A DNA stretch of 64,000 nt from Prunus persica (taxonomy: Eukaryota > Streptophyta > Magnoliopsida > Rosales > Rosaceae), in NCBI RefSeq assembly GCF_000346465.2, contig NC_034011.1, positions 23,758,264-23,822,263 of the forward strand, in the 5' to 3' direction. The translations under genes were made by a program, and so were the position numbers. The notes under the pieces were generated by a model, which was given only the letters and a program-made list of their open reading frames with translations, was not told the DNA's origin and did not search any database. Of this stretch, positions 60,355-64,000 are shown in pieces. How positions within the stretch are numbered: the stretch's first letter is position 1; every line of letters begins with the position of its first letter.

Positions 60355-62484
60355 ATTAAAATCAAATTTTTTTGGAGTAAATTAATTGATGAAACTGGGA
60401 TCAGAGGAAATGGGTCGATGAATGAATTTGCAGAAACAATGGAATTCATAGAGACTGAGAAAGGGGGGTAGTAACCAGTAAGCTAGCAGCCGCCTTAAGC
60501 CCTTAACCCTTTCTTAAACCCTGTCTTTGATATTTTATTGATCGAACGCAAAGCCTCGCACTTCGGATTTTTGCTTGCCTTGGTGACTGACGGAGTCTTA
60601 GGGATTTGGCTGGGGTTTCTACAATATTTTAAATCTTTGCACCCTATATGTAATTTGACGATTGATGATGTGTCGGTTTTTGTTTTTTTTTTAATTTTTT
60701 TTTTTTGAGATGATGTCGACTAATTAAAACTTCGTCCATGATTAAATTAATAGAGAAATGGACTTGTACATTTTCAGATAGGGAAGAGAATCAAAGGCTT
60801 ACTTTTTGTTGTAATTTTTTGGGAAAGGCCCATCTACTTCTTATTTTCTGGATATAAATTCAACCATTTTTTAAATGTTTATAAAAATTCAAATTTGAAA
60901 TGTGCTATTATGTAAGATAATATTTGTTCTAATAATAATTTACTTATTATCTTTTATTGATAATAGGTAAATTACTTTTATAAATTATTAGGTACATTAT
61001 TTTCAAAATACGTTAAAAGTTGGGTATATTATTTAATAAATAAATAAATTCATACTAAGTAAATTATTTTTTGATGTGACACTCACAATGTCATGTAATA
61101 TTGCTAAATTACTTATGTTGTAACACGTGTACGAATTTATTAATTTTATACACAAAGTCTATGACACATAAACATTGTCATTTGCTCACATTTTAGTACT
61201 TTAATTCATAACGCCACATGATAATGTGATAATAACACCCTAAGGGCTAGTTTGGCATTACTGTGCTGTGAAAATAATCGCTTCCAAATTTGCTGTGAGA
61301 AAAATCAGTTGTAAGAGAAAACAATTTGGCGTTTGGTAAACTTTTTTTTTAAAAATGTTGTTGGTACTGATTCAAGCATAATCAGAAAATAATTCTCGTA
61401 TAATCATTAAACCCAGCACCTCTTCGAAACTAATTTCTAGCATAATCTGAAAATGAAAGCACATCATTAGTTGATTTCCCTTATAACTTTCTCTCACAGC
61501 AATTTTGAACAATAAGTGATTTTCTCATAGTTTACCAAACGGACTGGGCTTTCCAAAATTTAAAAAAAAATCACTTATCACTCCAAATAAGCAATGTCAA
61601 ACGGGCACTAAGTCTATGATTTAAGTTCGAGAGACACCATATTCCAAATTTACAATGGTTCTTTTTTGTCACTATAATAGGGTTTCTGACCACTAACGAA
61701 AATGATGGTAAGAGCATGCTCACGGGCTCAAAGCAAGACGTGAAGAAGTTAGTGCTAAATCCTGGCTTCAATTTACAACAATATGACATTTTAGAGTATC
61801 GGCAAAAATCATTGATCTCAAATTGAGCCAAAATTCTTGTACTAACTTTTGCCTGTCATTTCTTGTCATATTTTCATATTACTACATCGAAAGTGAAAAG
61901 TATTCGTAGCATTCTGGGGTTTGACAAGTCTAACAAAGAGCAATCAGAAAATTTGGCATATCCATGAGAGAGAGAGTGAGTGAGAGAAAGAGGGGCTAGA
62001 TTTATTAAGTTGGAGAATTAACTGAGATACATAATTTGCCTGGTCTAATAAACTTCCTATTTTTTCCTCTAAGAAAGAGAAACAATGACATTTATCCTAT
62101 CATTCAAGCCCCCATCCATGATGAGTACATCTTTCTTGACGTATACAATACTTGAATTCTCAATGCAGATGCTACATAGTTGGTTCTCATCCTCTAGAGA
62201 CTTTTATCCTATCACCAACGACCCAATTAACCAATCAAATAAATAGAAGCGGGGTAGAATACAGATTCAATTTGTGAACTGATCTCGTCTCTTCATGCAC
62301 TAGTAGCTGTGGGCTTAAAACAATCAATATTGCACAATCCGACTGATCTGAACATCTCTCCAAAGCTGCCACCAAGGTTAAATTTCAACAATCAGAACAA
62401 CCAGAGTTGTATGTGTCTGTGCTACATTGTGGATGATTGAACTTTGAACAACAAAGCAAGTATGGATAGAAAAGAAAAAAATAG
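60355..62484. other. Intergenic region upstream of the RNA polymerase gene
   Basis: Promoter and 5' UTR of the polymerase gene to about 60560, then AT-rich sequence. It includes a hAT-type MITE at 61245-61606. From about 62000 it is probably the 3' UTR of the hydrolase gene, with a short GA-rich tract at 61965-61990. No further gene seen. Confidence 0.4.
61245..61606. mobile_element. hAT-type MITE
   Basis: The left end reads GGCTAGTTTGGCATT from 61245. The right end, read on the minus strand from 61606, is GCCCGTTTGACATTGCTTAT. Such GTTTGGCATT ends are typical of plant hAT MITEs. The flanks share CTAAG (61240-61244 and 61608-61612), the remains of an 8-bp target duplication. The element is about 362 bp, AT-rich, non-coding. 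Inside, AATCACTTAT-like motifs recur near both ends. Confidence 0.65.
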
Positions 62485-63978
62485 TTAATGAATAGCTAAC
62501 CGGTCAATGCTATTTCGTGCTTTCTCTGGCTGATCCATGCTATTACTTGCTTTTTCTGGGTGATCCGTACTCTTTCTTGATCTCTCTCTCTTATCAGTGC
62601 TGGCCCTTGACTTCTCTCTGTGATCTGTGCTTAGCCTAGGGTTTTCTCTATGGTCGGTACTTGGTCTAGAATGCTCTTGTTGATCTGTAGTGGAACAAGA
62701 TTTCTCCCTAGTGTCAGTGCTTCTCCGTGGATTTTCTGGTTGATCCGTAATTGGCCCAAATCCATTTCTAAGATGTGGATATTTCTCAACAGCTGATACA
62801 AACTTCTTGACATGCTTTATGTATTGTGGGTAGAGCTCCAAGTCACAATGATTCCCTCCTTTTATCCATAATGGCTCATACTTCTCCTTACAATGTTCCC
62901 AAAGCTGCTTGCCATGGGACCAATCCACAACATCATCAGCCGTCCCCTGCACAGAACAAAACAACCTGGAAAATAAGCATGCTTCTGAAAACTAAGCCAT
63001 ACATTTAATGATACCATAAGACAATCATTGCACTCTATATGCTATGCAATCGGAGTAATCAACAAGTACACTGGCAATTGGAAAAGAAAGACAGCCGAGG
63101 CATGTGTGTTTGACACCAAAAGAGCATCCCTTTTTCAGACCTTACCTTTAATGTGGATGAAATGAGAAAGAAAAAAAATTTTAAAAATAGTTTTTTAATT
63201 TCATACCAAAATAAATCTCATGCCTTCTTTTAAGGAAAAAAAGAGGCAAAAGCCATCATCCTGCGTAAGATCATTTACAGCCCATATGGTGCTTCATGTC
63301 CACATTCACTTATTTTCTGGAGAACTTAGTACCAAATGGCACAATGAGTTTAAAAAATATATCTATCCTAGTATCCAATTAGACGCATTAAATGGCTGTT
63401 CAAACTTGTTAACAAGCAGCAGACATGAAATGTTAGTGCATCAGTGCACACATAAGTCCAATTTGCTATGCCATCAATGTACATTATTAGCTTGCCATGT
63501 TTTTTGAAAAGAATAACTTGCCACATTTAGATTCACAAAATTCTAGGGAAATAGAGCATACAATTTAAAGAACAAGAGGTACTCACATGAATCACCAGAA
63601 CAGGACAACTGACCAAGGGTATTTTGTCAATGTTCTGCACCATGAATAGGCCAAACTCTCATTAGCATGCATTCACTTCAAATATTATGAGAAAATTGAA
63701 CCAAATCGTCTAAAACTGAGCAATCAATAAAGATTAAAAACCTTATAAATGTCAAACCAGTATGTCCGCTTCACCGGATACATGACACGAAGACCAGACA
63801 TGATCGGACTGTGAAGAACCACCGCCCTCAATCTTGGTAACCGGGTTGCTAGATCTAGAGTGGGCCCACTACCAACTGATTGCCCATATAAGATAACATC
63901 TTCCTCCTTCGCACCGTACCTCTCCACAAGGCATCTATATGCAGCTTCTATGTCTGCATAAGTGTTTTGCTCACTTGG
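62485..63978 (-). CDS. ABHD17-like alpha/beta hydrolase, 3' part
   Basis: Three minus-strand exons lie in the window: 63978-63742, 63634-63587 and 62946-62485. The 5' exons are beyond the window end (an acceptor at 63979-63980 precedes PSEQNTYADIEAAYRCL). Catalytic triad: Ser in YGQSVGSG, Asp in GTADDVVDWSHG, His in GGNHCDLELYP. ABHD17 enzymes in animals remove palmitate from membrane proteins; the plant substrates are not known to me. After the hydrolase core comes a tail of about 85 residues built from degenerate units of 10-11 residues with the pattern STD-x-REK-x-R, rich in Ser, Thr, Asp, Arg and Lys, probably disordered and phosphorylatable. The gene ends with DRLAIH. Confidence 0.9.
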
Positions 63979-64000
63979 CTGTCCATAAAGGAAAAGATAT

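Overview
The window is nuclear DNA from a flowering plant, most likely a eudicot with a compact genome. Genes have many short AT-rich introns with GT-AG borders. The proteins are plant-type (WIT tail-anchored protein, phage-type organellar RNA polymerase, PPR protein, AVT6 transporters, an At5g07610-type F-box fragment). About 12 genes fit in 64 kb. A Rosaceae-like source is a guess only. Exon chains were built by hand from splice sites, reading frame and family knowledge. Every complete chain has a total length divisible by three and ends in a stop.

Layout: (1) 1-1.2 kb, the broken end of an F-box gene on the minus strand, split by a 680-bp hAT-like element with terminal inverted repeats and target duplication. 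(2) 2.0-3.1 kb, an intronless RING-H2 ubiquitin ligase (-). (3) 3.7-6.1 kb, a seven-exon UMP-CMP kinase (-) with an unusual NMP-site residue. (4) 7.5-19.7 kb, a 17-exon FURRY scaffold gene (+, 2152 aa). (5) 20.4-23.2 kb, an AVT6A-type amino acid transporter (-). (6) 26.9-30.4 kb, a WIT1-like nuclear-envelope protein (+). (7) 30.9-36.3 kb, a repeat-rich island. It starts with a decayed copy of the AVT6 5' region and holds an array of 20-bp GC-centred dyads (GTATAGCCG-NN-CGGCTATAC), a diverged two-block tandem repeat and other debris. (8) 36.6-38.6 and 39.5-41.5 kb, two tandem AVT6 paralogues (+). (9) 42.3-42.8 kb, BLOC-1 subunit 2 (+). (10) 43.2-45.3 kb, a P-class PPR gene (-). (11) 45.9-51.0 kb, a kanadaptin-like FHA gene (+) with two consecutive GC-AG introns. 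(12) 52.3-60.35 kb, a 19-exon phage-type RNA polymerase of RPOTmp type (-). (13) 62.5 kb to the window end, the 3' part of an ABHD17-like alpha/beta hydrolase (-).

Most genes are unrelated housekeeping genes and do not form a pathway. The exception is the AVT6 family: three full genes and one 5' fragment within 21 kb, evidence of repeated local duplication. By recollection, FURRY and RPOT2 are near neighbours in Arabidopsis (At5g15680 and At5g15700), as are an AVT6 gene and kanadaptin (At5g38820 and At5g38840). The window therefore looks like conserved gene blocks with local duplication and transposon insertion. The least explained feature is the dyad array at 32.36-32.78 kb.
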